Below are positions 33,979-48,000 of a stretch of DNA of 64,000 nucleotides, one piece after another. Position 1 is the stretch's first letter, and every line of letters starts with the position of its first letter. A program made the translations under genes and the position numbers. The notes beneath the pieces were generated by a model, which was given only the letters and a program-made list of their open reading frames with translations, ran no database searches and was not told the origin of the DNA. Source of the stretch: Erythrophleum ivorense (Eukaryota > Streptophyta > Magnoliopsida > Fabales > Fabaceae); contig JAIUCV010000023.1 in assembly GCA_026724425.1 (NCBI GenBank), positions 7,073,958-7,137,957 of the forward strand, given 5' to 3'.

Positions 33979-36900
33979 AAAGGTTCAAGCAATCTAGCTC
34001 TATTAAGGACTTAAGGATATTGATTAAGAGTAGAAGATGAGTAAGTTGGGTGTCAAATACCTAAGAAAGGACAATTACTCATAGACAAGAGGTAATAGGG
34101 AATGTCTAAGGATTCAGAAAGGTATAGTATGCTTTGGAATAACAACCATAGATTTACTTAGAAAGTTTAAGGATGATGTCTAAAGTTTAGGTATAGACAC
34201 CTAGGAATAGTATCTATCCTTAAAAGCCTTAGATAAAGGTATTAGTGATCTCCAGCAGGAAAGAAATCAAGGACAGAGTAAAGTGGGCTTGAAGCATGAG
34301 TCTATGCTAGAAAGCCTGAGTACATGAATTTAAAAAGTAACTTAGAGTGATGGTTCAAGTATATAAAGGTAGTATGATTGTAAGATACTACCTTTAGGGT
34401 GTAACTATAATATCAATAACTACTTAATACAATAACAATTAATGGGCTAAAGGTATAAACCCCAGATGTAAGTAAGAGAAGTTGTAATTACTCAGAGATG
34501 TCATAACCTATTTGGTAAAGTCATTTTTGGAGATCTAGGAATGAGTATGAGAGAAGGAAGTAGACTATTGATGGAGGAAGTTAGAGATGTCTCAATAAGA
34601 AAGGAAAAGACTAACAGAAGAAGAGTGAGCTTAGTAAATAAGTCTATGTGAGAAATTGTGAAGCCATATGACTAAGCCAAGGGTACATAAGGCGAAACTC
34701 ACTAAGGGGGGCAAACTATAATTCTAGTGAGGTTAGTCCTTTATTTTGATGCGATTGGAGGCTGAGGAAGTGTAGTCTTTCAAAAAACCCCACGTAAAAC
34801 ATATTGAAAAGTAGTTGAGAGTAATAATGTTAGTGCATAGGAGTAGTAATGATTGTAAAGACTGCTTTCAAGGCATTGATTCCAATTTAAGTTACTATCC
34901 TATATGTTAGCAGTGATTAGGCCAAGAGTATAGGCTCGAGATGTATAGAAAATGTTATGAGTACATGGAAAGGATGTATTCTAGAGATGATGTACCCTAG
35001 ATAAAAAAGTTGAGATTAGAAAAAAAGAAAACCCTTAAGATCCAGTAATAGTGATATTATAAGATAATATGTACTATCTAGATCTGTAATAAGTAGTGAC
35101 AAGCTTAATCTATCCTTTTAAGTATAGGTATGAGAGAGTGAAATAAATAGGATAGAAAGATAGTAGAGAGCTAAGAAACTATCAGATGATAGTCCATGAC
35201 CCTCTAAGAGATAAGACCCTATTTTAGTACTCATAGGGGTATAAAGAAAGCAAGGGTGAATTGAGAAGTCGGAACTTGAGCAAATATTCTTTTGCCTTAG
35301 AGGAAATTAAAGGAGGGTTAAGGGATTAAGTGATATAAAGTGGTGAAGAGGGAGTAAAGAGTTAAAACTTAATTAGTTTAAGTGACAAAAGTTTATCGTT
35401 AGGTAAAATAAGCTTCCCTAATGTAAATCAGATTTATGGAACCTAAAGTAGTTGGTAGGATAGGGTTAAGAAACTCTCAAGTGTGTGACCTACGAGAGTT
35501 AGAAAGAATTTTAGAAGAATGACATATACTCCATATATGAGATGAAGAGCTTAAAAGAAAAAAGAAAAAGAAAGAAAGAAGAAAGAAGAAAGAAGAAATT
35601 CCGTCCTAAAATAAGGATATGGATGAAAGTAGAGATAAGTAGTTAGTGTCTCAACACCTTCAGGAAAGCTATTAAAAGTTAAGAACCGACTTAGTTAGTA
35701 AATTTCAAAATATAGAGAAGTAATCATGTAAGCGCGAGTGCTTAAAGAGATGATTAAGCTATGGGGTCAATCATAATAGAGAATTAGAAGATGAGATTAG
35801 GGCATGTTAGACCTTTTTGTCCTTTATAATGAGTGAGTAAGTTAATTAAACCTATAAAAAGTAAGAGAATACTCAAAAGTAAAGTATGAAATGAAAAGAA
35901 AATCAAATAAATAAGACACATAGTCACTTGCATGAGTAAAGTGACAATATAAACAAAAGAGAAGAATGTGGCAATCTTAAAGTCAATGACTTAGTATAGA
36001 AAAGAATAGTATAACATATTATAGTCTTTGGTATGGCTATCTATGAAATGTGAGCTAATGCCCAGGAAGATATAGTTCGATAGATGAGAACAACCATGGG
36101 TGTTATAAGAATAAATAGAAAGTATTTAAAAAGGGTTTTCCTTTCCTCAATTGCCACATGAATAAAGAAAAATTATAGAGAAGTAAGAGCAGGGTATTTA
36201 AGATTATTGGGAGGCTTGTAATATACAAGTGATAGTGGCTTTGAGCTTGGTCATGATGCATTTTGTATTAATGATTGATGCTGTGGTGGTTACATGGTAT
36301 TGGGTCTTGCTAACTCAATAGTAATGCAACATAAGTGCATAGCAAATGATGATATCAACCATAAAGAGCTTCCTGATGATCGAAAAGTATCCGAGTTAGT
36401 TAAGTTAAGAAGTAAGTTAAAGAAAAGGAAGTTAAGGGATTCCCAAAATGTTTAGTACTTTGAGAAAAGGCTATTAAGAAGGAATCTTGCATATAAAATG
36501 ATGTAAATTAAATGTGCTTGCGACATTAGAAAGTTAAGATTAAAGTAACACTAGTTTAGTATGGTTAGGAGTATGAGTCTCTTATGAAAGATAAGTAACC
36601 AGAATCAAATGTCTAAGGGACTAGTATATGATGGTTATCTAGTAAGGTTACCTAAACACATTATAATGTGTGAGATAGTAGATGGTGTAAAGGGCATTAC
36701 AATGCTAGAGACACTTTAGTGCAAGAAGTAATTGAAACTAGAAATTTTTAGATAAGAGTTATGTCATGATGAATGCTCATAAAGTGCTAGTATTGTTAAA
36801 GTAAGTAAAGTGAAGTAAAGTAGGCTAGTAAGAGTAAAGAAAGAAAGTTATAATGAGGCTGTAAGTGGGAAATTAATGATTCTATAAGGAGTAATGAGTA

Positions 36901-37095
36901 AATGTTAAAGTACTCTAGAGTATTATTACTATAGGATGTTTACGGATATAAGAATGCTTTCCAGAACCTACTTCTCATGAACAGTGCCTAGAAGATCACT
37001 AAAGGCATATGAGTTTAGCCTTAAAAACTTTACGTGATAATTGTCAAACTCAATGAGTGTGAGTTCTATTTTACAAAGTTAGTATTCTATTTATA
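33979..37095 (+). other. Decayed interior of the outer element, left part
   Basis: Purine-rich sequence full of stops in all frames, with no frame above 60 codons. I recognise no gag or pol motif. A GAAA/GAAGAAA low-complexity stretch lies at about 35555-35597. Assigned to the outer element by position only. Confidence 0.4.
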
Positions 37096-37100
37096 GAGTT

Positions 37101-39406
37101 TGTAACACCCCAAAATTTAATTAAGGTGTTAATCATGGATCTAGACTAATTAAGAATAATTATTATGGAATAATTGGGCAAGTTATGTGAATAAAAATTA
37201 TAGAGAGATAAATTATTAATATGAGTTTGAGATTTAATTAGGTTAGAAACTTCATTTAGGCCCAAATTAAATTAAGTAGGCTATGACTAGAGACTAATAG
37301 AGGCCCAATGACTATTGGTGCAGACCCAACTTCTTATTGTAAAACTTGGCCCAAGAGAGAGCACCCAGTAATAGCCCAATCTGATTTAGTGAGATAGAGG
37401 CCCAAGACCTAACTTACATGAGCTTTTATAGTTGGCCCAACATTGATTATACATACCTAAGTTGGAGTGACTCTTGAAATTTGGCCTAACCCAATTAGAA
37501 TTCTGTAGCCCAATTCATGAAATTTGGCATAATAAGCATAAATTCTAAAACTCATGGATGTGGGCTTTTAGGTCAACCCATAACCCATTTAGGACCCAAC
37601 TTAAACCTAACTAAACCCTACACATCTTCAGTCCCTCCCTTTATTCTGTAGAGAAACAAAACATAAGAAGCAAATTTGGAGGTCTCTTGGAGGTTAGGGT
37701 TTCCACCACCTTCTTGGCCCTATTTCCCTTATCTAGACCAAGATTCAGCCAATTGATGGGTTAATTCTTTAAGCATTGGGTTATTGCCATAATTGATGAA
37801 TAGGAATGGTAGTGGTTTGATTTTTGGCGTTTATAGGTTAACAAAGCATTATTGTTGGTTCTACGAAAAACTGTTCACGAGTGAGGTAACCAGGGATATT
37901 TTTCTTAATTCTATATATATGCTCATATTAATATGATATTTGTTACACATGCTTGATTTTGAAATGCTAAATGTTTAGTTGACTACTTGAATTATGATTG
38001 TGATTAGACCTTGTGAGTGCATGGTGGAGCTGTGATGCGGCTGCCACCCGTACATGTGCTTTAATCAGACACCTAGTTATGATTAGACCCTAGATGCATT
38101 GAGCCCTAGTTGTACTCATTATAGAGTAGGTGCCGTGGATGGACCTCTTTGGGTGTTATTAGCCATTAACACGTTGTGTGTGATTGTTTGTATGGGATAA
38201 TAGTCATTAGTAGCTCAACTAGTTTATTTGCAAATTGAATTGATAATTTTGGTATTAATGATATAAAATTACATTGTATTGATTAATCTATACATATATA
38301 TAGAATTTTCCTCTTATTACTGAGATTGTATATGTCACCCCGATTGTGGGCTAACATTTTCAAGGATCGAACCTCTTAGTGGCAAGGAGAAATTAATGGA
38401 AGCTTATTATATGGTTTGGTAGCACATAGGTTTGGAAACCTTGTCAGATTGTATTGTGTAATTAGATTACTAGTTTTATATCATTGCCACATTGCATCAT
38501 GAATTTCCAAGTATAAGGACTGTACATGTAATATAATTATCATGGAATTGAATATTTTGGTTGTAATTGACTAATAATGGATGAGTGACTTAATCTTGTA
38601 TGAACATTAAGCATTGGCCCTATGCTCCTTGTGGTCGGAACACTTTTACTGTTACTAAATTATGGAATTCGCTTATGTATCATAGTTTCATGAGTAGAAA
38701 TTAACACTTAAATCTTGAAGTGGATAATGTTAGATTAACTAGGTAAATCAAGTAGAAAAATGCCATTAGAATTTCACAAATTGAGGGAGAGTGGTCCTAG
38801 AGTGTTCTTAGAGGGAGAATTAGAGTGCATGGGAGGAAATTTGAGAGTTACAAGAACAGAAGGGAATTAGCCGCAGCCAATATGGAATTAGCCAGAACTA
38901 AATATGACAAAGTTGCTTAGGGAAGGAAACAGAGAGGAATTAGCTGCGGCGAAATGTGAGAGGCATGTCTAGTACTGTTCTAAAGGGTAATTCACTGCGG
39001 TAAAATATGAGAAATTTGTGAAGATGTATGGAGTTAAACTCGAGAGTAATTAGCCATGGCGTGAGAGAATTTAGTCGCGGCGAACATGCTCAATTTCTCA
39101 TATTAAGCTAAAAACTTTAGTTTTCTCTATGGAAATGATAAGAAATGATTTAGGAGCACTTGTAGGAGGTTTTTGTGAGTTGGAATTAATGGATGATAGG
39201 ATTAAAAGTTTATAATTGTGGGTTTGATTCCCTCATATGCATAAATGGTTATGAGTGATTAGTTAATGACTCTAACAACATTAAGGTTTAAATTTTCTCA
39301 CCTTTTCCTAATGTAAGTAATCTCATAATGACTTTAAACCTCGATTGTTGATTATTAATTGCATTTTTAACCTTAATTACCATGATTAGAAGTTAGAGTT
39401 GTCACA
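37101..39406 (+). repeat. 5' LTR of the chromovirus
   Basis: Starts TGTAACACCCCAAAATTTAA and ends GTTGTCACA. It lacks about 355 bp present in the 3' LTR at about 58216-58572. Contains several AATTAGCCGCGGCGAA-like motifs near 38868-39090. Confidence 0.92.
38868..39090 (+). repeat. Interspersed CG-rich motif array in the 5' LTR
   Basis: At least five variants of ATTAGCCGCGGCGAA (for example TTAGCTGCGGCGAAAT and TTAGTCGCGGCGAACAT) at irregular spacing. The 3' LTR has a matching zone at about 59700-59970. The core GCCGCGGC is palindromic. Confidence 0.75.
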
Positions 39407-39408
39407 TT

Positions 39409-39420
39409 TGGTATCAGAGC
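39409..39420 (+). promoter_or_regulatory. Primer-binding site, iMet-tRNA type
   Basis: TGGTATCAGAGC, the exact complement expected for the 3' end of plant initiator tRNA-Met, two bases after the 5' LTR end. It primes minus-strand DNA synthesis in the intact family. Confidence 0.92.
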
Positions 39421-40805
39421 AATGATTCTAGAAAATCGTTCTAATTTAAATTTTATGGTTAAAAGCTTGGGAATTATGATGCATACTTGGCATAGTATTA
39501 GCTTATAGGAATAGCTAATTATGTGAACATGCTTTTTTCTTTTCACCTTCAAAGAAGAAATATAGAGGAATAATGACGTAAGGCTTGTAGTGATTGTTGA
39601 AACGAATGTTTCTTGAATTCTATTGAGGAGATCACTCATCACAATAAGCATGCCCCTAAGAATAATAGTGTATAGTGCGATTATACCCCATAACACTTCA
39701 GTAATACTAATTTGGAGACTTGAGGTTGTTAATGCTAAGGAAAAGACTAGAATTTTGTCCTCCTTTTTCTTCTGAGATTGGGTTACTAGTTTCAATCTAG
39801 ATAGATGCACCAGTCACTCGCTATGAGGTACCAGTTGACTAAATGAATGAGACCAGGTAACTGATAAGGATGATGAACAAAGCTACTAATAGTATTTGTG
39901 ACCAGTTGACCATCATTTACTAAGCAAGTCAATTGGGTACGGTCGACCAGTTGACTGGCCTACCAAAGTAGTCAACTGATCACAACAAGAGTAGCAATTC
40001 ATTACCTAAGTGAAATTCTAAGCTTTTCAAGGGCCATTTAGAGTGATGTTGAGAACTTAGAAGGCTATGATACATAGTAGAACACTTGACTAGTTATGAA
40101 TGCCTTACAGGAGGTAACGAGTAAGTCTTACTTACGGTCAGGAAATCGACAATGAGATTATGATTGACTAAATATTTGGAGTGACGTACAATCCATAATG
40201 AGTTAGAATTATGTAGGCTTCAAAAGGTCCCCAGGGTTGAGGCTTTATAGGTATAGAGGTCCTAATCCACTTGCTTGATCCTGGTTAATAAAAAATGCAA
40301 TTACTCAATCTTAACTACCACAACTTGGGACTAATGAATAAGGGTGATAAGACCTAACGAACATTTCAAATAGTTCCATTTAAACTATTGGAGTGAGTAA
40401 GCTATCTTTAGTTGATGATGACAAGGAAGGAGGGCATAAAACCCTTAGAATTGTGAAATCCATTTCTGAATGAGGGATAGTGACTTTAAAGTAAGAAATT
40501 AAGAGAGATGATGTTTTGGAAGGAATCTTGAGAGCTTTGTGTACCTAGACAAGAGACGAATTTATGATAAGGGAAAGAAGCCCTAGTGTGATAAGAGGGA
40601 GGTGTATAAGCACATGGTGCTTAAGTATGTTGTCTCTTTTATATGTTTCAGTTTATTTATGCTATGTGTTGATGTACATTTAGGTGGTGGTTAGAGGCAC
40701 TTTACGTGCATGATACACTAAAGGAGTGTAAGGTAAGATTCTATAGTACTTTGGTGCTAGAGGCACTTGGGACATGCTCATTTACTGGCACTTTGGTGCT
40801 AGTGG
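39421..40805 (+). other. Leader and 5' interior of the chromovirus, decayed
   Basis: Expected place of gag, but no capsid or zinc-knuckle motif is recognisable. A 145-codon minus-strand frame (39373-39810) has no family match and is taken as chance. Short CCAGTTGAC repeats recur at about 39826-39985. Confidence 0.45.
40748..40805 (+). repeat. 42-bp tandem repeat, left half
   Basis: One full unit beginning ACTTTGGTGCTAGAGGCA plus the start of the next. The array continues at 44540-44608 on the other side of solo LTR copy B. Confidence 0.75.
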
Positions 40806-43800
40806 TGTAACACCATACTTCTAAGACTCTATTCATACAATTCCCATGCCTCATCTTATGTTTGTTCTATAGAAACAATATAGTGGCATAGGGAGTTATG
40901 AATAAAAATACATTTCTCTACAGGTAAAATTTTTCTTTCAGAGTTCCGTAGGCCATATGAAAGAATCTATTACTTTATTATACTTAAACACATGAATATA
41001 ATTCATTACCATCATCAAATTTGGCCTAAAACTCGTGGAAAGCAAAGGAGCATATGAAATCCATGTTTGCATTTTTGGCCAGGATTTCCTCTTTTCTGTC
41101 ACAAACTTTGGAAAATCATAACTAAATCTAGAAAAATAAAAAACATGCAATATTGGTCATTATAGAAACCTTTGGATGTTTACGTCACACTAAAAATACT
41201 CCTAAGTCATAAAATTCATCACAAAAGACGTTTGACATCCAAAAAGCTACAGAGTCGCTGGCTGCCTGGGCTGTTGTTCAATTTACTGATACAAACTTCT
41301 GAAATTCATAACTAATTCTATAAAAATAGAAATCATACAAATTCAATCATTATGGAAAGCTAAAAATGTTAAATGGATAGTAAAAATAATTTCAGAATGA
41401 AAAAAATACGTTTAGTCAGCTGGACCCTATGGAACAATAACCGAACTCATGGGGTGCTACTAATACTGACAGTTAACTTCAAACATGCATAACTCACTGA
41501 TCAGACCTCCAAATAAGGTGATCTCGGTGGCCACAGAAATATCATGACCTCTAGTATATGCATGTAAAATTTCATAAGCATTGGACACCATTTGGCCATC
41601 GGGTGACACAGAATTCAAAACTACCAGTATGAACAGTACCCATACCAGAATCCATGAAAAATCCCAACTTTGGAAATTCATCAAATATGCTCTAGGTCTC
41701 CGAAAATTATGATCTTTAGCTTTCCAAAAAGCTCTTAATGAGACCTAATAGAATGCCAAGTTTCAGGGCAATACTAAATCATTTGGCGAAAAAGTGACAT
41801 AGGGTTCCATTATGGTCAAATTTGGCTCCATATGAGGTACCAAATTTGCCAAATGGCCTTTCCTTGGTTGTGGCACCTTTTGGGCAAGTCTAAAAGCACA
41901 TTTGAGACTTGTGTAAGCTTCCCAAATGGTCCCAAACCTCATGCTTCTCATTTTAGCCATTCAACCCACACTTATGCATACATTCATCAAAGTTCCATAT
42001 TGCACACTTTGGCCTTACATACTCAAAATAAGTGCTGTAGGTCATACATCATTTTCATACATTTAAACATCACATAATAATATATTTACACATGTCTTAT
42101 GGTTCATGGTATATATATAATATCATATACATTATGAACTTTATTATGGTTCCAAAATGGCTAAAATAACACATAGGCTTGTCAATCCTTGCTCTTCATG
42201 GTTGTTGGCTCCCTTCACCATAAGTACTTGGTCCACCTAGCATGTTAGATCATTGGAGAGGAGGGGATGAGATTCAAAGAATCCCAATACCTCATCTCCC
42301 ATTCAATCACACATAATATGTGCAAAGCAAGCTTTTCAAATGCATGTATGGAAAAATGGAAGCCATGGACATTTTCAAAGCAAGCTTGACATGTGAACAA
42401 CTCATACAAATCATTTAAGAGCTCACCAAGTGTTTGGATTGGCCTCACACTTCTCCTTATAGATTTTGGACTTGCCTCACCCATTCTTGAGCATTTTGGA
42501 CTCAACCATACTCTTGGGAGCCCACTTTGATTTTGGGAGACTCTTTGCTTTATCTCAACCAAGCTCAAGGGTTCTTGGCTCATCCTCACCCAAGGGAAGA
42601 GTTCTTGGCCTCTCCACACTCAAGTAAACTCATGCAAACATCATGCACTCATTAGAAAACATAACATGGCATCAAGGATCATAGCATATAAAGGAATGCT
42701 AGCATACTTTTCATAGCTTGAAATTATACATACACACATTCTAAAACAAGCTAAACACACATCCATGCATGAGAGAAGATGGAGAAAGCTACCTTGCACA
42801 ATTTCACACACTTTTTCCTTAGCTTTCAAGCCTCCTCTTTCGGCCACACACCCACAATTTGGTGGAGATAGTTTCTCTTGGCCTAGATACAATTTATGGG
42901 AGCCAATTAGGTTCATGAAACAAACTCTAAGGTCATACAACTTGCTTAGATACTAGATTGCTCTATAGGTTCCATTATGGTCCATAAATGCACCTAATGA
43001 AGCAATACTCCTCAAACAATTTCTAAGCTCCATTCTTTCCTCTCAAATATGATTCTTGACTCTTTTTAAGCCTCTTGAAGTCATCACACAATTAAAACAA
43101 AGAGCCTAACATCATGTTGCTTCTTTAGGTCATAATATGGAACCTAAGGCACCAAATCACTTTCTATGAGTTCTAAATTTTTTCCAAGGCCTCCCCTCAT
43201 TTTCATTCATCAAATATGACTCAAGAATGGCCTTAGAAAAATTTAAAACTCTCCCTAGCTAAGAGAACCCATCTAGGCCGAGGCTATGAAGCATATTGGG
43301 TTCCATGGAGCTTTATTTGTTTTCTCAAAGGAAGAAGCATATGGGGAGCCTCTTAGGAATCTTGGGAGCTCATTTAAACTCTTACTTAGGCCTAGGAATC
43401 ATCATACAAAATCAGATTTTACAAGGTGCAATTGAAACCCTAGAACTTGCATCTTGAAATCTAATGGTTATTTTGTTGTTTTCTTTGCATATTCTTATTC
43501 CTCTCCATCAAATACCTAAGAATCATGCTTGGTTGGGCTTGGAAATCAGATCCTCCTAGGGTTCTTGGTCTAGGTCGAAATGGAGAAGAAGTGGGGTGAA
43601 AGGTATCAACCATAGGATGCATTTTACCTTGTTTCCTTGTTTAGTTTGGCTTGAATCTTGATTTCTCCAAGCTCCTCTCTTCAAATCCAAACTTTCCCTT
43701 GAATATCTCCCTTGAATCAGATTTATAAACCTCATTTTAATCCAAGGAAAGAAAGGAGAATGAAGGAGAGGTGGTGGAGGTGGAGAAAAGCAAGGAAAAT

Positions 43801-44539
43801 TGCCATGAAAACATACCTTAAGCTTGGCTTTCTTCCTCCTTCTTCTTCCTCTCTTGGGCGCCTCTCCCTTAGGGTTCTTCTTCTGATTTGGGGCTGGAAA
43901 ATCTGAAGTGAAATGAGTGCAAGTGTGAGGCGCCACCTATATATAGCTATAGTAAAAGGACTTTTTCAAAAATTTCCATTTTGCCCTTCATACTTTTCAT
44001 TTTTGTTTCTCCTTCGTTTTAGCTCCTTTTTGAGAACTGTCTTTTCCATTACAAAATTTAGGTCCTCAATTAAGTAAAATGCCTTTGGAATCACTCAAAT
44101 TGGAGCTGAAACCTTCCCGAACGGATTCGTCAAAGTTCGGGCACACTGACGTTGGAAAACATCCATCGGAGAGGATTTAACTGTCCCGGGGCTTCCCATG
44201 GTTTTTAGGGCCTCTAAGAACCCCAAAAAATTCAAAAATTTCATTTAAAAAGCCCTCCTATGTGAATTCCAAAAAATTGCTCGAAATTACGAAAATGCCA
44301 TTATGTTTCGTAGGCTTTTTGTGAGAAATTATTTCTTCATTCTAGCTCCGTTTTTCTTTCCGTCTGAGCCTGGGATTCTCATATTTAGGAGTCTAGAATG
44401 CTTTCCAAATTTTTTGGAACCTTAACTCCATCATCTTGGGGGACTTCCTTTTGTATCCGGTAAGTTTCGTTTATGAACGGAGAAACTGTACGTTACATTT
44501 CCCATATTTCCTCTGGTTTTCAGGGAACCGGATGTTACA
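40806..44539 (-). mobile_element. Solo LTR, copy B (3734 bp)
   Basis: Plus-strand ends TGTAACACC and GGATGTTACA, with a perfect AGTGG duplication at 40801-40805 and 44540-44544. On its own (minus) strand a CTATATATAG box at about 43936-43947 lies roughly 600 bp after the LTR start and next to GGCGCC, a plausible LTR promoter. No genes inside; frames such as 42245-42619 and 43556-43936 are LTR sequence shared with copies C and D. Confidence 0.92.
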
Positions 44540-44608
44540 AGTGGCATGTGGGACGTGCTCACTTATCGATACTTCGATGCTAGGGGCATGGGGGCGTGTC
44601 ACTTACCA
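44540..44608 (+). repeat. 42-bp tandem repeat, right half
   Basis: Remainder of the interrupted unit and a third diverged unit beginning ACTTCGATGCTAGGGGCA. Together with 40748-40805 it gives about three units once copy B is set aside. Confidence 0.7.
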
Positions 44609-45093
44609 TATGATTTGATGAATTTTAACCACCAAATTGGCGTCAAACTAGACTGAGTAGACTTTCTACCTGGAAGGTAAATAGGAGATCTTGATAGTAA
44701 GGATCCACTTAAAAAGAGAATAAAATGGTATATATGTGCGTACAAGTGGTTGAGATACAGTCATTATAAAGTGATGAGTATGTGTATGGCCACATAAAAG
44801 AATTGCCTGCTAGTATTGAAGGTAAAGTCTAATTTCACCATCAGTAGTCTTATTGTCATGTATCACGTGTGGTATGATTAAGGAATGGAGATAACATTGG
44901 GAATTCGAGATGGACTAATATTTGCTTTAGTAGTAAAACTCCCTAATTTTGAAAGAGGACTCCCTGATCTAGAATAATAAGCCAGGGGAAATGAATGAGA
45001 GGTGGCAATAATGCAATTAACTTATGTTATTACAATAAAACCTTAGTATAATGATTGATGAGGAAGGGTGAAACACTAGTGGTAAATGATACT
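44609..45093 (+). other. Chromovirus interior between copies B and D
   Basis: Decayed interior sequence with no recognisable protein motif. Confidence 0.4.
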
Positions 45094-48000
45094 TATAACA
45101 TCCGGTTCTCTGAAAACGAAAGAAAATGTGAGAAACGTAACGTACAATTTCTCCTTTAACGAACAAAATTCATCGGATATAAAAGGAAGTCCCCTAAGAT
45201 GATGTAGTTAAGGTCCTGAAAGCATTCTAGACTCCTAAAAATGAGAATTTCAGGCTTAGACGGAAAGAAAAATGGAGCTAGAATGAAGAGATAGTTTATT
45301 ACGAAAAGCTTACAAAACGTAATGGCATTTTCGTAATTTTAAGCAAATTTTGGAATTCACATAGGAGGGGTTTTAAATGAAATTTTTGAGTTTCCTAGGG
45401 TTCTTAGAGGCCCTGAAAACCATAGAAAGCCTCAGGACAGTTAAATCCCCTCTGGTGGACGTTTCTTAATGTTGGTTGACCCAAACTTTGACTGGTTCGT
45501 TCAGTTAGGTTTTAGTACCAAATTGAGTGATTCCAAAGGCATTTTATTAAATTGGGAACCTAAATTTTATAATGAAAAGACAGCTCTAAAAAAGGAGCTA
45601 AAACGAAGTTGAAACGAAATTGCCATTACAGAAGGATAAAATTAGAATTTTTGAAAAAATATGTTTCTAGAAGCTCCCACACACTTCCCTTTTCTTCTCC
45701 CATCTTCTTAAGCACGAAATTTCTGCCCAAAATACAGAATATGATCTGCTCTCTTAGGCTCACAAGAAGGGGAAGAAAAGGAGGAGAAAAATCAAGAAAA
45801 AAGTATGGATTCTTGGTACTTTTCTATGCTTTCTTCCATCCAAACCTTCTCTCCTCCATTCTTCTTTGTTTCCTATGATTAAAATGAAGTTTACAAATCT
45901 GTTTTAAGGGAGAAATTGAGGGAAAAATTCGGATATGAAGAGAGGAGGTCAAAGAACACAAGATTCAAGTGAGAAAAAGCAAGAAAATAAGGTAATTTCT
46001 CTTCCTATGGTTGCCATCTTTGGTTCCCTTCTCCACCATTTTGCCCCACTTGAGAAAACCCTAGGAGGAGATGATTTTTAGGCAAAACCAAGCATGAATC
46101 TAAGGAAAAAGGGCGTGGAAATTAAGAATATGCAAAGGGAATTATAAAAAAATTATTTGATTTCAAGATGCAAATTCTAGGATTTTGTGTGCATCTTGTA
46201 AAATCTGACCTTATGTGATGATTTCTAGGTTTAATTAAGAGTTTAAATGAGTTTCTAAGATCCCTAAAATGCTCCCCACAAGCTTCCTACTTCTAGAAAA
46301 CAAAGCACACTCCAAGGAACCCAAAATCATGCATAGTCTTGGCCAAACCATGTTCTTATAGCTAGAGAGAGTTTTAAATTTTTCTAAGGCCATTCTTGAG
46401 TCATGTTTGATGAATGAAAATAAAGGGAGGCCTTGGAAAAAATTTAGAACTCATAGAAAGTGATTTGGTGTCTTAGGTTCTATATTATGACCTAAAGAAG
46501 CAACATGATGTTAAGCCCTTTGTTTTAGTGGTGTGATGACTCCAAGAGGCTCAAAAGGAGTCAAGAATCATACTTGAAAGGAAAGAATGGAGCCTAAAAA
46601 TTATTTGAGGGGTGTTGCTTTATTAGGTGCATTTATGGACCATAATGGGATTTATAGAGCAATCTAATGTCTAAGCAAGTTGTGTGGTCTTAGAAATTAT
46701 TTCATGAACCTAATTGGCTTCCATAAATTGTGTCTAGGCCAAGAGAAACCTTCCCCACACTTTTATGGGTGTGTGGCCAAAGCAAGGGAGGGAGTTTTAA
46801 GAGAAAAAGTATGTGATTATGTGCAAGGTAGCTCTCTCCACCTTCTTTCATGCATGGATGCGTGTTTAGCTTGTCTTAGAATGTGTGTATGTGTATTTTC
46901 AAGCCATGAAAAGTACGCTAGCATGATTTTATATGCCATGATTTCATGATGTCATGTTATGCTTTCAGATGAATGTATGATGAGTTTGCTTGAGTGTGGA
47001 GAGGCTAAGAACTCTTAACTATGGTGAGGATGAGCCAAGAACCCTTGAAATTAGTTGAGACAAAGTAAAGAGTCTCCCAAAAGCAAAATGGGCTCCCAAG
47101 AGTATGGTTGAGTCCAAAGTTCTTAAAGAATGGGTGAGGCAAGTCCAAAATCTATGAGGAAAAGTGTGAGGCTAATCCAAACACTTGGTGAGCTCTTGAA
47201 TGTCTTATATGATTTGTTCACATGCCAAACTTGCTTCTTGATTGTTCATGACTTCCATTGTATCCATGCATGCATCTTCAAGACTTGCTTTACATCCATT
47301 ATGTATGATTGAATGTGAGATGAGCTATTGGGATTCTTTTAATCTTATTCCCTTCTCTCCAATGATCTCACATGCTAGGTGGACCAAGTGGACATGGTAA
47401 TAGGAGCCAATTACCTTGAAGAAAGAAGAATGACAACCAAATGCTTAAGTTTTGCCACTTTAAGACCATAATTGTGTCATATGATGTATCCCTTTTATGT
47501 ATATGGTTTATGAGCTCTTAGACATATGTAATTATGATATTATGTGATGTATAAATATATGGATATGATGTATGAACCCTAGAATAGAAATTGGATATGT
47601 AATGCCAAAGTATGCATTTTGAAAAGTTTGATGTAATGTGCATATGTGTGGATGGAAAGGCCAAAATGAGATGCATGGGGTTTGGGACCATTTGGGCAGC
47701 TCACACAAGTCCTAAATGTGCTTTTAGACTTGCCTAAAAGGTGCCAAAACTAAAGAAAAGCCATTTGGCAATTTTGGTATCCCACATGGAGTAAAAAATG
47801 ACCATAATGGAACCCTATATCACTTTTTGGCTAAATGAGTTATTCTTAGTCTGAAATTTGGTATGCAATTAGGTCTCATTAAGAGCTTTTTGAGAAGCTA
47901 AAGATCATAATTTTTGGTGGCCTACAGAATATTTAAAAATTTTTCAAAGTTGGCAATTTTTCTGGTTTTGGTATGCTATACTATTCATTTGGTTTGAAAT

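Noticed and set aside
39373..39810. 145-codon minus-strand frame inside the chromovirus leader
   Set aside because: It spans the LTR end and primer-binding site in antisense; no motif and no start context.
42245..42940. Adjacent frames of 124 and 99 codons suggesting a gene on the minus strand
   Set aside because: The same sequence recurs in copies A, C and D with stops and shifts; it is LTR sequence, not a gene.
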